Assembly: GCA_018897875.1 (NCBI GenBank)
Contig: JAHIKF010000087.1
Location: 1 to 11,658, forward strand
Source: Pseudomonadota bacterium
Lineage (GTDB): Bacteria > Desulfobacterota > Desulfobaccia > Desulfobaccales > 0-14-0-80-60-11
Direction: 5' to 3'
DNA: 11,658 nucleotides
Shown here: positions 11,529-11,658 of the stretch, in pieces
How positions within the stretch are numbered: position 1 is the first letter of the stretch
Layout of the letters: every line of letters starts with the position of its first letter
Notes under the pieces: generated by a model
The model's input: only the letters and a program-made list of their open reading frames with translations
Told to the model about the DNA's origin: nothing
Databases searched by the model: none
Made by a program: the position numbers and the translations under genes

Positions 11529-11658
11529 TCACCCCAACCCTCTCCCCCCGAAACGGGGGGAGAGGGAGTAGGTGATGTCGCCGGGTTTAGTAACCATAAC
11601 GCATTAAATCGGTTTCACTTTTTCCCCTCTCCCCCGATGGGGGAGAGGGTCAGGGTGA
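11529..11658. repeat. Two inverted CCCTCTCCCC hairpins, cut by the window edge
   Basis: The first hairpin has perfect 13-base arms CCCTCTCCCCCCG (11538-11550) and CGGGGGGAGAGGG (11554-11566). The second has 11-base arms CCCTCTCCCCC (11625-11635) and GGGGGAGAGGG (11639-11649). The left flank TCACCCC (11529-11535) and the right flank GGGTGA (11653-11658) are inverted copies, so the two hairpins form one composite. This repeat type is very common between bacterial genes. Confidence 0.7.

Overview
The window is GC-rich bacterial chromosome with classic bacterial promoters, Shine-Dalgarno sites and dispersed palindromic repeats. A stand-alone precorrin-2 dehydrogenase, a CcsA/HemX-type membrane protein and glutamyl-tRNA reductase lie in one operon. 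Together with the many intergenic palindromes, this best fits a Desulfobacterota / deltaproteobacterial genome, for example a relative of sulfate reducers that need siroheme. That placement is an inference from gene content and style, not from a search.

Layout. Bases 1-388 are AT-rich intergenic sequence with a possible leftward gene start at the edge. Bases 389-3405 hold sirC, ccsA and hemA, read rightward. The sirC-ccsA gap is filled by palindromic repeats, and ccsA and hemA overlap by four bases. Bases 3421-3915 hold a strong promoter and a small six-cysteine zinc-ribbon-like protein. Bases 3998-4204 encode a small unknown protein on the minus strand, which meets the zinc-ribbon gene tail to tail. 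Bases 4306-6195 are mnmG, the tRNA wobble-uridine modification enzyme. Bases 6196-6551 are non-coding and packed with hairpin repeats.

From 6552 to 11268 every gene I can support is on the minus strand. Read in the direction of transcription (right to left), these are: a HAD phosphatase of the phosphoglycolate phosphatase family; a tRNA-Met(CAU) behind a near-consensus promoter; and a run of small exported proteins. The run has three consecutive pairs of paralogues: two Lys/Pro/Ala-rich secreted proteins, two secreted proteins of an unrecognised family (about half identical), and two glycine-zipper lipoproteins (about three quarters identical). After them come a tiny CATC lipoprotein, a 49-residue exported basic peptide whose end overlaps a second coding-like frame, and an AT-rich L,D-transpeptidase. 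No terminator is visible between the tRNA and the first exported protein. Several of the genes overlap by ATGA, so part of the run is clearly an operon.

How they work together. The left block makes tetrapyrrole precursors (HemA) and siroheme (SirC), with a membrane protein that either handles heme or modulates HemA. MnmG is housekeeping. The right block looks like an envelope locus: lipoproteins and basic exported proteins next to a peptidoglycan cross-linking enzyme. It is the most novel part of the window. The last 390 bases are non-coding and contain three families of dispersed palindromic repeats.
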